Shown: positions 24,201-34,261, numbered from the stretch's first letter. The stretch is DNA of 64,000 nt from Nymphaea colorata (GCF_008831285.2 NC_045149.1:10816417-10880416); one strand, 5' to 3'. Made by a program: numbers and translations. Notes: generated by a model from the letters alone, not told the origin.

Positions 24201-27200
24201 GTACATATCTGTTAGCGTCTTCATCAAACTTGTTGTTGTCTTCTCGTTAACAATGTTGAAGGCGACGTTTCTTGCCAGCGTCAACCGGTCTATCCAGCAA
24301 CTGCCAATCTGCATCAGCCATTGTTGCGGGCTTCACTCCCATGAGTGGTTCATGCAGTTTCTTCTCATACAAGTAGTCCTCGATCTGCATCTTCGAGAAT
24401 CCGTAGTCTTTACCATCGAACTTCTCGATTCTGACTTTTCCTTCTTCCAGCGCCATTGTTCATATCGCGAACGAACCGAGCTCTGATACCAGTTGTTAGG
24501 AACAACACACAAAATTCTCCTCTCGCACTCTTAAGAGGGGGTTAGAAGCATTAAGAGGGGGTTAGAAGCAATAAGGAAGACGACAAAGATTTACGTGGTT
24601 CGGAGTAATAATCTCCTACGTCCACGGTCGCACAGATTTTTTACTATTCACTCTCAGATGAACACAGACACTCTCAGAGAGAAGACCAACAAGAAACGGC
24701 CCCTCCTCACAACATAAGGATTAGGGCAAACCCGCAGTTGCATCCGTGGTATTGCATATGAGTGTCAAGTATGGATCAAGTTCCATACACCAACACTCCC
24801 AACTTGAGAATTCTATTACTACAAAAGAACTTATGTGAAGATTAAACATATAAATTAGCAAGTCATAGATGGTCACAATTCTGAAGAATTTGCCAAAAGT
24901 GAATGTGCCGACATAGCTAAGAAGATTTCAAACAAAAGGGGTTCAAAAGCTTCAAACCGGGCTTCATCACCTGGTGTAACCAGTTAATCAGGGGTTTACG
25001 AAATCACAGCATGTGAAAAAAGGAAAAGTAAAAACTGATTTTAAAGGTGTCGTTTTGTTTGTAATATTTATCTAAAAAGTTGGTTAGGCTGCAGAATAGG
25101 TTACAAATAGTTGTAGAATACAGAAAACTCTGTTGACAAATCGGAGACTATTCTTCATGGTTACATTGTTATGGAAAGCATATATTCATAAGACATTCCA
25201 TATCATACACAAATTATAAGATAATAATAAAGTGAAAAGTATAACGAATACTTCAGTTAAGATTTCCTTCAACAGTGATGTCCTATCACAAGACAACGAC
25301 ATGATGGCACAGGATTAATGGCTCATGGTAAAATCATAATCAATGCTTAGTACCTGTAAACTAGAGGCATGACATGAAATGGTGCTCGATCATCCCACTG
25401 AACCTTTCTTCTCATCTTTTGAACATCTGCCGGGTCAAAAGTTCCATGATGAGCTTTCAAAGTTCCTTCCTTCTCAGATAATTTTCCGATCGTGGTTTTT
25501 ACCTACATAATCATCAGAAGAAAGTACAAAAGATCATCAAAAACCCATCAGCCAAGCCTAGGAAAAGCAATCATTGTGCAGAAAAAATGCTAAAGTACTG
25601 TGTTACAGTAACATTATAAAAAAAAAAAAATCATAACCATCAGGAAAAATCAATCTGCTTATAACATAACAGAAAATTGATGAGTTGTCGAAGAACTTAC
25701 CCTAATGAACGTTGGCTTTTCTGTTTGATTGAATGAGGAAGAAAGTGATCTTCTGAACTGCTCAATATCTTCATGTATGTCATCCACAGTTATGGTATTC
25801 CATCCGAGTGCTTCGAAACGGGCAGAAATATCCTCAGAAAAAGCAAGACTTGTGTCCCCATCAATTGTATTATGATTATCATCGTATATTAAAATAAGCT
25901 TATTCAGCTTCCAATGTCCTGCTAAAGAAGCTGCTTCATATGAGATTCCTTCCATAGCACACCCGTCACCCATAATGCAATATCTGTTTGACAAGCTTCA
26001 TTTATTATACAAAACCAAAACAATATACAAAACTCAAACAGTAACCATATGACAGCAAGAACATGGAAAGAAAAAAGAAGATATTGACATTTCTTGTCAA
26101 TCATTTTCCTGAATCTCAAAACTATTATAGATTAGTAATAGGAACGAACATGAAACAGAAAGCATTTCTGGAACCAACAGTAACAAAAAAGGGCTACTTC
26201 TTAGTCTTGGGCCAGGGAACTTTACGTTCTGTGATCGATAATGACAGCATCTGGTCTGTTGAAACGTGCAGCTAAATGAGCTTCAGCTAGAGCCAACCCA
26301 ACAGCATTTGCAACACCTTGCCCAAGAGGACCTGAAGGAATATTATTGAAGGATCAAACGGAAAGCTACTTAGGTGAGAAAGCTGCAGCAATGAATGGCT
26401 GTTATGAAGAAGCACCAGTTGTGACTTCGACACCAGCAGTAACTTCATTCTCTGGATGGCCAGGGGCTCGACTGCCTAATTTGCAAAGCTGTTTCAAGTC
26501 TTCGATCTGTCACACAAATACATAGGACCATAAAGCCTATGAAATAGATCAAAATAGTATAAGTGACAAACATATTGGATCTGAAGGCCCTTGAAAAAAA
26601 ATTACTTCAAAATAATCGAAAAAGGGGGAATGAACCAACTTTCTCCATAAATTAATAGTTGACGACGAAAATAATGGACTTCTTGAACCAACAAAAAGAT
26701 AGAATGCTTATCAGACTTTTATTCAACCAAATTTGAGTTTCATCTATGTAAGCTGCATAATTACGAAGATACCTGCAGAAGGTAACAAAATTCTTCTGAT
26801 ACCTGAAGAAAAATACCAATAGAAGCACCATCCAACAAGCAGACCCATAATCCCAACAAACTAAATTGCTAAATTTGTCAAGATAGATTTTGGAATTTTC
26901 TCCAAGTTTCCACGTTGCTGAGTTGGAGTTGATTGCCAAATATTCCCAATCACTAAAATTCTATAATGAAGGATACCATTGTCATGAGAAAATCAGGAAT
27001 TTTGGAAGTATGGAAGTCCACTTGAAGGGTGAAGTATGGAAGTCCACTTGATTCATTTTTCTTTCTTATTTGATCGCATTTATTCTTCTGGAGGGCTCTT
27101 CTTTATCACTTTACAAACAGCAATTCAGCAGAATAAAAGCTAGATCACTTTTTCTCATCAGTTGATGTGCAGATATACCTCTGCTCTGTTTTCTCCTCTT

Positions 27201-29130
27201 GTTACTACTCTGTTCTTGTTGCTCTGTTCTTTACAAAGTACCAAACGTCTCCTAGTCTTCTTTCTGTATTGGCTCATACACTCCTCCATGGCTGAAACAG
27301 TTGCAACCTTAAATGCTGCCCCAATTGAAATCAAATTCATCTGGTTCATAATCGCTGTTGGATCTGAACAATGAGTTCTCGGCCCATATTTTCTGTAACG
27401 CTCTTATAGCCCTGGTGCAACATGGGCGAATCAGCCACTCACCGGCAGTAATCACAGTACCTGCAGCTCATCGATGCTTATGGCCCTTGTTGCGAAGAAC
27501 AAAGTCGCCTTAATTGATGGATAGCAGCCTATGCCAGATGCAAATTCCTTTGAATATGTCTTCTGGTCCAAATTCAACAGCATAGTCCTTTCGTGAATTG
27601 GATCGTTAATTCTCTCATAAGTAACAGAGCAGAGAGTCTCATATATGTTACAATGGAAGGAAGGTATCAGTAGATTTACATTTATTGGGAGCATAGATCC
27701 ACTAAAAATTCAAATTTATTACCAAGCACTTTTGTGAACAGACTTCAATTTCTAGGCCAAGCTCAAAGCCCTTTGGGATGAGTTGCCTTCTTATGATTAT
27801 CTTCCCACCTGTAACAGTGGATCCATGGAATGTTTCTTTGAGATTGAACAGCACGATTGAGCGGTGGTTCAATTCCTAATGGGCTTGAACAACTTATATG
27901 ATGCTTTAAGGGGAAAATACTCCTATGGAACCCTTAGAAGGTTCACTCTGTTGGATGGGGGCCCTGAGCCTTATCCTTCTTTTGAAACTGCAGGGGGCAT
28001 TCTGCAGTTACGAAATAAAACAGGAAATCCATTACAAAATTGATTTCAAAATCAATTTTACCATTTATATTTTTACCATATTTTCCCTGCCATAACCGTA
28101 GTGGGATATGGGAAATCCTGGGAGGCGGTCAATAAAACCCAGCTTTTATTCATCAAATGTTGATCGTTGGTTAATCAACCTGCGCCTCTGAGCAGCAAAC
28201 CCACAAACCAATTTCTCTCTTGTTTCTTCCTTTCTCTTCTATTTTGTCACAGGTGCTGCTGCTGAGACGTCGCTGAGGAGACGCTGCTGCTTCCGCTGCT
28301 GTTGCATTACTCGGTTTCCATCACACTCACTATCTCTTCAGAAAGAAAAGCATAGAGAAGCTAAGCTTCTTCCATCTTAAAAGCGTTGGTTTAGCAGCAG
28401 CAGGATAAAAAATTAGAAACAGAAAAAGAACTAGCATCAAACGTCAACAACTCTCATGCACCTATTGTTTGGAAAACGAACATACTAGAAATCGTTCTTA
28501 CGAAACCGCTAACTGAGGGTGGAAAAAAAGCTATTGGGTTCAATTTCCATGGAAGAGATGGTTTACCTGAACGGACTCGAAGCCAGCAAGATGCATACAA
28601 ACGTACTGAAGAAGGCAGCCGTGTCCGGCACTAAGGACGAACCGATCCCTGTTTAACCACTTGGGGTTCCTTGGGTTATATCTCATCACATGCCTGTACA
28701 GATGGTAACCAACTTCAGCCATTCCCATTGGCATGCCAGGATGGCCGGATTTTGCACACTGCACAGCGTCCACAACCAACATTCTCAGGTTATCAACGCA
28801 TCTCTTGTCGACCAAATGCTGGAAGACTTCGTGGTCATCAACATCAATTCTGGATAATCCAGTCCCATATATTCTGTCGAGCTCATGCTTCCACTGGAGC
28901 CTGTAGTAGATATCATCAGAGAGGCGGTCTCCCTTTAGTTGGTCGCTGGGTTTGATGCTGCAGAGAGAAATGAAGGGTCGCCAGCGTTTGCTGTATCTAT
29001 GGGCCTTTCGACAACAGAATAGGTCGGCTGTCAACACTAAGGAAGGCAACGGGCATGATGGTGGGGAGTGTAGTGAAGCGGTTATTTTTGATGGGCATGG
29101 GCTGAGAGAGAGAAGTGATGAGATTGACAT
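17259..29130 (-). CDS. Transketolase, probably plastid-targeted, seven exons, atypical sequence
   Basis: Transketolase is a thiamine-diphosphate enzyme that moves two-carbon ketol units between sugar phosphates in the Calvin and pentose phosphate pathways. Seven exons (29130-28567, 26506-26416, 26331-26226, 25983-25701, 25502-25354, 18474-18321, 18236-17259) all use GT-AG borders. They total 2325 bp and keep one open frame of 774 residues. The first about 60 residues are Ser-rich, as in a chloroplast transit peptide. Conserved blocks: SGHPGMPMG (128-136), GPLGQG (219-224), GDG at 259-261 followed by YDDN for cofactor and metal binding, a His pair at 366-367, catalytic Glu516 in GVREHAM, and the signature [15 protein letters not shown] from 567. 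Between these it departs often from the common plastid enzyme, so I read it as a diverged paralogue. The start at 29130 was chosen because TATA-like elements lie at 29381-29403 and the earlier in-frame Met codons are upstream of them. Confidence 0.92.
18321..18474 (-). CDS. Transketolase exon 6
   Basis: The acceptor is TTTCAG|GGAAATG and the donor TTGCCT|GTATAA. It encodes residues 399-449, the linker helices ahead of the second domain, ending in [11 protein letters not shown], which aligns with the LPxGWE block of plant transketolases. Confidence 0.92.
18592..19027. repeat. Diverged minisatellite, unit roughly 47-55 bp, about 8-9 copies
   Basis: Units are built from two related half-sites, GTTATCTCATACCC and GTTATCTCAGATGCTATAGG, followed by a variable spacer. 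Copies differ at many positions and in length, so the array is old. It lies just inside the 3' end of transketolase intron 5, starting about 120 bp upstream of exon 6. Confidence 0.85.
20280..20532 (-). repeat. 3' LTR of the intronic copia element
   Basis: 253 bp. It matches 24494-24795 along its length apart from indels near its 5' end and middle. Its outer end abuts the target duplication CTCCC at 20275-20279. Confidence 0.92.
20608..23640 (-). pseudogene. Copia pol of the intronic element, broken
   Basis: Reading down the minus strand: protease [11 protein letters not shown] (about 23625-23590), pre-integrase zinc region ([22 protein letters not shown]) at about 23250-23100, and integrase core through GVTERMNRT near 22755. 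The reverse transcriptase has [19 protein letters not shown] at about 21820, YGLKQAPKQ and YVDDM near 21555. RNase H ends at 20608 ([10 protein letters not shown] near 20680). Several frames are joined only by frameshifts or stops, for example near 22440, 21870, 21480 and 20880. The integrase ORF at 23281-22448 is the longest intact piece. Confidence 0.9.
23641..24456 (-). pseudogene. Copia gag of the intronic element, broken
   Basis: It starts with an ATG at 24456 ([20 protein letters not shown]), 24 bp inside the primer site. The frame continues through the [16 protein letters not shown] region after a frameshift near 24300, then [12 protein letters not shown]. After another break near 23963 comes an intact CCHC zinc knuckle, [14 protein letters not shown], at about 23780-23738. 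All four ligands are present here, unlike in the element at 9-16 kb. Confidence 0.88.
24480..24491 (-). promoter_or_regulatory. tRNA-iMet primer-binding site of the intronic element
   Basis: Minus-strand TGGTATCAGAGC lies two bases inside the 5' LTR, identical to the site in the element at 9-16 kb. Confidence 0.9.
24494..24795 (-). repeat. 5' LTR of the intronic copia element
   Basis: 302 bp, beginning TGTTGGTGTATGG on the minus strand and ending CCTAACA. It is flanked outside by CTCCC at 24796-24800. Confidence 0.92.
25354..25502 (-). CDS. Transketolase exon 5
   Basis: It encodes residues 349-397 and two bases of 398. The acceptor is TATGTAG|GTAAAA and the donor TACAG|GTACTA. It begins VKTTIG, as in TTTIGYGS of other plants, but the usual NKANSYSVHG is replaced by a shortened stretch that keeps a His pair (AHHGTF). 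The substrate-contacting His is therefore present. Confidence 0.92.
25701..25983 (-). CDS. Transketolase exon 4 (thiamine-diphosphate binding)
   Basis: It encodes residues 255-348. The acceptor is AAACAG|ATATTG and the donor ATTAGG|GTAAGT. It contains the thiamine-diphosphate motif, GDGCAMEG followed by [14 protein letters not shown], with the Asp and Asn that bind the metal and diphosphate, and ends in KPTFIR. Confidence 0.95.
26226..26331 (-). CDS. Transketolase exon 3
   Basis: It encodes residues 219-254. The acceptor is CCTTCAG|GTCCTC and the donor AGAAC|GTAAAG. It carries [20 protein letters not shown], ending in the DHRTY block that precedes GDG. Confidence 0.95.
26416..26506 (-). CDS. 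Transketolase exon 2
   Basis: It encodes residues 189-218 and one base of 219. The acceptor is TGTGACAG|ATCGAAG and the donor CAACTG|GTGCTT. It carries [18 protein letters not shown] and GVEVTTG, standard blocks of the first domain. Confidence 0.95.
26507..27948. other. Transketolase intron 1, inner part, no recognised gene
   Basis: AT-rich intron sequence. Between about 27150 and 27700 the minus strand has two open frames of 63 and 80 codons, and the GC content is a little higher. Neither resembles a family I know. They are treated as intron sequence or an old insertion. Confidence 0.5.
27949..28323 (+). mobile_element. Solo LTR in transketolase intron 1, same family as the 9-16 kb element
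   Basis: 375 bp, beginning TGTTGGATGGGGGCCCTGAG and closely following the 9015-9378 LTR through its shared blocks (TATCCTTC, CTGCAGTTACGAAA, GGAAATCCTG, TTTTGTCACAGGTGCTGCTG). The exact 5-bp repeat CACTC flanks it (27944-27948 and 28324-28328). There is no internal retroelement sequence on either side, so it is the product of recombination between the two LTRs of an inserted element. It lies antisense to transketolase. Confidence 0.93.
28567..29130 (-). CDS. Transketolase exon 1 (transit peptide and start of first domain)
   Basis: It encodes residues 1-188; the donor is GTTCAG|GTAAAC. Residues 1-60 are rich in Ser, Leu, Pro and Arg with few acidic residues, as in plastid transit peptides. 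Residues about 70-105 (around [19 protein letters not shown]) form an acidic/aromatic stretch ahead of the usual enzyme start that I do not know from the common plastid enzyme. Then follow [27 protein letters not shown] and [17 protein letters not shown]. Confidence 0.9.
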
Positions 29131-29380
29131 GGCTGTTGGTGAATAACAGAAAGTTGATGGGACGACGAGGAGGAGGAGAGAGAGAAAAGGAAGAAGAAGA
29201 AGAAGGCAAAGAGAAAACGTGTAAACGACTACATGGCTGTTGCAACAGGTGGAACAAGAAGCAGGGTGACAGACGTTTCCGAGGTGTTTTACTCTGAGAA
29301 AGAGAGAGAGAGAGAAGGGGGTGAAATATTCAAGATCAATTTCATTCCATGAAAAACGCTCGCATTTATTGCAGAAAGGG

Positions 29381-29403
29381 TCTATATTTGTGCTATTTAT
29401 CGT
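29381..29403 (-). promoter_or_regulatory. TATA-like promoter elements of transketolase
   Basis: The minus strand shows GATAAATAG and, about 10 bp downstream, AATATAGA, some 250-270 bp before the ATG at 29130. This would give a 5' leader of about 220 bp containing a CT-rich tract near 29300. The position is plausible; the function is inferred. Confidence 0.4.
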
Positions 29404-30820
29404 CATCGTTTTAGAGTGTTGGTTCATGTACACCTTAAGTGTATTTATGTAGTTAATGCTTCATCATCAACACCGAATAATCATATAAAAAACATCTTCT
29501 TTCATTTTCTCAAACAAACGCATGCCACCTCCTTGCTTCAGACATCCTAGTGCTTCCTGTAGAGCGATTGTAGGGTGGGAACGGGTCTTGGCTTCAAGGC
29601 GCACAGCCATCGTTCAAATGGCGTGACTTTGTAGGCATGGTTGTACAACCCGCTTATTTCTAAAGAGGCACAGATTGGGTAAACTTCTAATTTGTGGCAT
29701 TTTACAAAATACACTTTGTAGATGAAATACCTATATATGTCTAAGAACTCAATAATTTCAAGGTATTGCTTTTCCAGTAAAGGGGCTGCTGAGAAATAGG
29801 CTCTCGACCTTTATTTACAAAAAATAGATATATACAAGGAAGAAGATGGCATGCAGAGGAATAGCACATTGGTAGTCTCCACCGGAACCTCCTAGGTTGG
29901 CAATAGCAACGGCCAGAGTTGTGACGCACGAAGGTGTGCGGCTTTGATACTATGGAAGAGAAAGAAGAAAAAAGAAACTCAAGGATTTATATGGTTTCGA
30001 CTAATATTTCTGTCTACGTCAACAAGAGGTTCTCTCTCTCTTGTGAATATGTGTTTCATGCAAGGATGAGAGCTTCCACTAAAAAGGGAAAATATCAGTC
30101 ACAAGTGAGACCTCGTCCCTTGATTATAGGGACATTTCGGTAACAACATTACCATTATTATGGGACCCTTCAAATACACCGCAAAATGGTAGAGGGCTAT
30201 GGTTATGCAATAAATAAATTATATGGATGCTTGTGGGCATCTATCTGCACAAACGCAGGCCTAGCTCTGTTAGTAGTTACATGTTTTGATCTGTCGTCGG
30301 TGTCATTACACAAGAAACCTTCAAAACATGGTCCATACTGTCCTGGCTGGTCGACTTGCCGGGTTTAGCATACCGGTGCTTAGTGTTGGTAGAACCCAAG
30401 TATAGTTTGGAATATTTGACAGCTAAGTCTAATTAATTAAACTAATCATCCATGAGAAATATGTGTAGCTGTTCTATAATAAATCATGGACTTGGGCCAC
30501 TTGGCCATCTTACTGGATTATTTTCAAGTGTTGATTCAGTTATTATTTTGTTCCTTTTACAATTTGACTCATCCGAACTGAAAACTTGCATTGCCATCTT
30601 ATAGCTAAGTTCTTCTAATAATGTATTTGTCGATCAGTGAAGGTTTATTTCTAAAAATTCAACAGATTGGCAGCTTAGTTGGTCATTGCTTGACCTAGAA
30701 TTACAACCAGTCCTCATCTCAGCCTCCAAACCAGACTAAATTTTCGGGTCCAATTAATGTTCTTTCACTTTCAGTTTGAGGTGATAGTTGTAAAAAAAAA
30801 AAAGTTCAAGATTGATCTCC
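29404..30820. other. Intergenic, with a probable LTR/primer-site remnant of a minus-strand copia
   Basis: At 29940-29952 the sequence GCTTTGATACTAT is the reverse complement of a copia tRNA-Met primer site with one change. It is followed by about 220 bp that resemble the 5' LTR end of such elements (TATGGTTTCGACTAATATTTC against GTGGTTCGG-type blocks in the other LTRs here). No coding region of that element remains. The rest of the interval shows nothing recognisable. Confidence 0.35.
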
Positions 30821-31813
30821 CAAAAATCAGACTGGATCTTGCTTTGCTTGTGGAAATAATGGACATACTGCAGCAAATTGTCACACGATTTGTCAAGAAT
30901 GTCATCAATCTGGTCATGGTGCATTGAAATGCAAAGCACTACAAACTTCAGAAAATTGATGAAGCTTCATCTATTGAAGCACATGCAGCTGATGCAAATG
31001 GTTCACTTGATCATGGAGGATGGTACCCTGACTCCAGAGCCATAGGCTATGTCACCTCAGATTTCAACATCGTGACAATCCAATCTAGCTACAATGGAGG
31101 GGATCAAGTTCACATCGGTAATGGACAAGGTTTGAACATTGAACACATTGGATTCCTCTCATATTGACTCCAAGTTCATAATGAAAGATATTTCGCATGT
31201 GCCGTTTGTCACCAAAAATCTACTTTGAGTACACAAGTTTCCAATAGACAATGACATGCTACTTAATTTCAAGGGAAACAATAAGTGAGGACTCTACAAG
31301 CTGCACTTAGGAGCTACTGGGTGTGAACCACCAGTATTGCTTGGTGAACGAGCTACTCGGCGGCAATGTCATGAGCGACTTGGGCACCCCTCTGTGAAAA
31401 TCGTGCAGCATATTCTTAATAAATATAGACTTCTTTCTATTTTCAATAAATTTGACACTTTGTGTGAATAATGTCAAATAGGGAAGAGTCATACTTTGTC
31501 TTTTTCTAGTTCTATTCATGAAATGGGGTCATGTGCCTATTGCTTCCATGCAAGGATATTATTACTATGTTAATTTTGTTGATGGATATTCAAGGTTCAC
31601 TTAGTTATTTATTATCAAAAGAAGAAGTTTTGTCTATTTTTAAAGACTTTCAAAAACTTATTAAGAGACAATTTGAACGGCCCATAAAAGCCTTTCAAAG
31701 TGATTGGGGAGGAGAATTTAGGTCTTTATCTACTTACTTAAAGTCATGTGGGATTGTCCTCACACACATAAGCAAAATAGGAGAGTAGAGCAAAAGCATC
31801 ATCACATAATAAA

Positions 31814-31911
31814 GACCGGACCCACCTTGCTTGCTCATGCTAGCCTTCCTTTTAGGTATTGAGACCGGACTCACCTTGCTTGCTCATGCTGGCCTTCCTT
31901 TTAGGTATTGA
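31814..31911 (+). repeat. 49-bp tandem duplication in decayed integrase
   Basis: The segment starting GACCGGACCCACCTTGC is repeated directly at 31863 with two or three changes. The unit length is not a multiple of three. Confidence 0.9.
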
Positions 31912-33942
31912 GAATTTGCCTTTCATACAACAGCATTTCTCATTAACCAACTGTCCTCACCCGTTACAAACATGAAAAGTCCATTTGAGCTTCTCTTTAA
32001 CCAAACCCAGACTACACCTTTCTTAAAACATTTGGTTGTGTTAGCTATCCCCATCTTCGCCCCTAAAATGCTCATAATCTGCAATTCAAAAGTACCAAAT
32101 GCATATTCCTTGGCTATATCACCAAACACAAAGGATCAAATTCAAGACTCTACATTTGCCGAAATGTCATTTTTGATGAAAATGTTTTCCTTATAAAACC
32201 ATATATGCTACCAAATCTGAGCCGTCATCTTCTTTAATCTCTCCACCCATGGAAATTCCTTCTTACATTTGCCTTGTCACTGGTAACACCTTCTCTTACA
32301 ACAACATCTATTCTCCCAAATGAGCCCATCATTGTCCAACCACTAACATCTTCCCCACCAAGACCACCACCCTCCCCATCACCACCAGTTTCCCACACCT
32401 TATCCTCCTCAGAAGAATCCCCACCTGTGGCCATCAAAATTCATTCTATGATCACTCACCTACAAACTAGATCTCTTAAGCCAAATCCACGTACAACCTT
32501 ACCGAGTTCCCTTTAAAAACCAAACCTAAAACATTTACCCATGCCACTAAACTCTCCCAATGGCATAATGCCATGATTGAGGAATACAATGCTTTGATTA
32601 AAAATAAAACATGGATTCTAGTTCTACCCTTTCCCTCCCAAAATATTGTTGGCAACAAATGAGTCTATCGTATCAACAAATGAGACTAAAACATTGAGAT
32701 TTTTAGTCCAATGATCAAATCCACCATGATTCGAATCATTCTTATTTTTGCTGTTTCACAAAAATGAGTGGTTTGACAAACTCGATGTTAACAATGCTTT
32801 CTTGTCGGGCAATTTATTTGAAAATGTTTGTATGTTATAACCTCAGGGGTTTGTTAACACTCAAGTTGCAAAAAGCGTTTTATGGACTAAAACAGGCTCC
32901 TTGAGCTTGGCTCCAAAGGTTTAGTTTGTTTCTCATTTCAAATGGGTTCTCTGTCTCCAAGATTGACACTTCCTTATTTATTAAATTTATGGGAGCTGAT
33001 TCAATTTTTATTCTTATTTATGTTGATGACATATTGATTATTGAGAGCTACGCTGCCTCCATCCATAATCTCATATGCCAAGTAGGGTGTGAATTCTTTA
33101 TAAAAATAATGTAAATGGCCAAGATCTTTCTCAACATGAGTACATGCAAGACCTCCTCAAGCAAAGTGACATGGTTGATGCCAAGCCCCTTTCTTCACCT
33201 TTAGCCATTGGCAAAAAGTTGTCTAAGTATGATGGCAAACCGCTACTTGATCCTACTCCCTATCACCAAATTGTTGGAGCTCTCTGGTATACCACGCTTA
33301 CTAGACCCAATCTTGCTTATGCTACCAATAAGGACAGCCAATTTATGCAAGCTCCTACCACTTCTCATTGGGCTGCAGTCAAACGAATCATTCATTACAT
33401 TAAGCATGATATCCATTTTGGGTTTCTCATTAGGCCATCCTTGCACTTGTCTCTCACAGTATATTCTAACAATGATTGAGCCAGCAATCCCGATGATTGA
33501 AAATCTACTACTGGCTTTACTATTTTTCTTAGATATTCTTTGGTTTTGTGGTCTGGAAATAAGCAAAATACTGTTGCAAGATCTAGTACTGAGGCAGAAT
33601 ATTGAGCTTTGGCCTCAACTGCAGGGAAGTTCTCTCCATTTCTTATTCCTTACAAGAACTTCATCAACCTATTCCTACTATTCCTTGGATCTTATGTGAC
33701 AATACGGGAGTTGTTCAACTAACTGCCAATCCAATTTTTCACCAACAAACAAAGCATATTGAAGTCAATATTCATTTCATTCGGGACCATGTGCAGCACC
33801 ATCATCTTCCAGTTCATCATGTTCCAGCTATTGACCAGCTCGCTGATACAATGACCCAGTCCCTTGCTTGTGTCCCATTTGAAACTATTCCTGGGAAGCT
33901 TAATGTTCTTCCCAGACCGTTCAACTTGAAAGGGGCTATTGA

Positions 33943-34002
33943 AGATAAAGATCAACACAAGGTAGCTGCGGTGGATAAGGATCAACATAAGGTAGCTGTG
34001 GT
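33943..34002 (+). repeat. 30-bp in-frame tandem duplication past RNase H
   Basis: Two adjacent 30-bp units encode a 10-residue motif (DKDQHKVAAV/DKDQHKVAVV) in the open extension that follows the copia RNase H. Confidence 0.8.
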
Positions 34003-34261
34003 GGCCAAAACAGTTGCCAATATGGTTGATCAGAAAATTAGGAAAGGAGATCAAATATGTAACCAAGAAAATCATCAAGATATTGACAGCAATTGTGATC
34101 CTAAAAATAATGAAACAGCTGAACCTTCCAAAGTGTATATTCCTTTAAAAATCAATAGAACCTCTCACACAAATTATTGTGGTGTGAGAGAGAAACTGGT
34201 TGGTCGTAGATGTAGACTCAAACTTGACTTGAACCACGTTATTGGGTTTCCTTATGCCTAA

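Larger units (their letters stand above)
20280..24795 (-). mobile_element. Complete Ty1/copia retrotransposon (4516 bp) in transketolase intron 5, inactive
   Basis: LTRs at 20280-20532 and 24494-24795 end in TGTTGG...CCTAACA when read on the minus strand. They are flanked by the exact 5-bp repeat CTCCC (20275-20279 and 24796-24800). The primer site abuts the inner edge of the 5' LTR and a purine-rich AAAGTGGGAAAT precedes the 3' LTR. Gag and pol read on the minus strand, the same direction as the host gene. Coding is broken by stops and frameshifts. The 3' LTR has lost about 50 bp relative to the 5' LTR, which also has its own 20-bp tandem repeat (TTAAGAGGGGGTTAGAAGCA, about 24531-24570). Confidence 0.95.
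18475..25353. other. Transketolase intron 5, 6.9 kb, expanded by repeats
   Basis: The donor is TTTACAG|GTACTAAG at 25353 and the acceptor TTTCAG at 18475. Exons on both sides join in phase. It contains a minisatellite (18592-19027) and a complete copia element (20280-24795). The remaining 19028-20274 and 24796-25353 show no gene or repeat I recognise beyond short AT-rich and GATAAT-rich stretches. Confidence 0.85.
30820..34261 (+). mobile_element. Decayed Ty1/copia body without LTRs
   Basis: On the + strand there are two zinc knuckles, CFACGNNGHTAANC and CQECHQSGHGALKC (about 30840-30930), then a decayed protease near 31030. Integrase zinc and core pieces follow at 31340-31790 (HERLGHPSVKIVQHIL, FQSDWGGEF). 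A Pro/Ser-rich linker is at about 32330-32430. Reverse transcriptase has YVDDI near 33020, and RNase H runs to about 33940 (QTKHIEVNIHFIRDH). Stops and frameshifts are common and reverse transcriptase pieces are shortened. No flanking LTR, primer site or target duplication was found, so the ends are approximate. The final ORF (33602-34261) runs some 100 codons past the usual end of RNase H. Confidence 0.8.

Noticed and set aside
29131-29433. Starting transketolase at an upstream in-frame Met near 29433
   Set aside because: Those codons lie upstream of the TATA-like elements and encode an unlikely Leu/Ser-rich stretch. The Met at 29130 gives a normal transit peptide.
33719-34078. 119-codon minus-strand frame
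   Set aside because: It is antisense to the RNase H extension of the decayed copia element and shows no motif.
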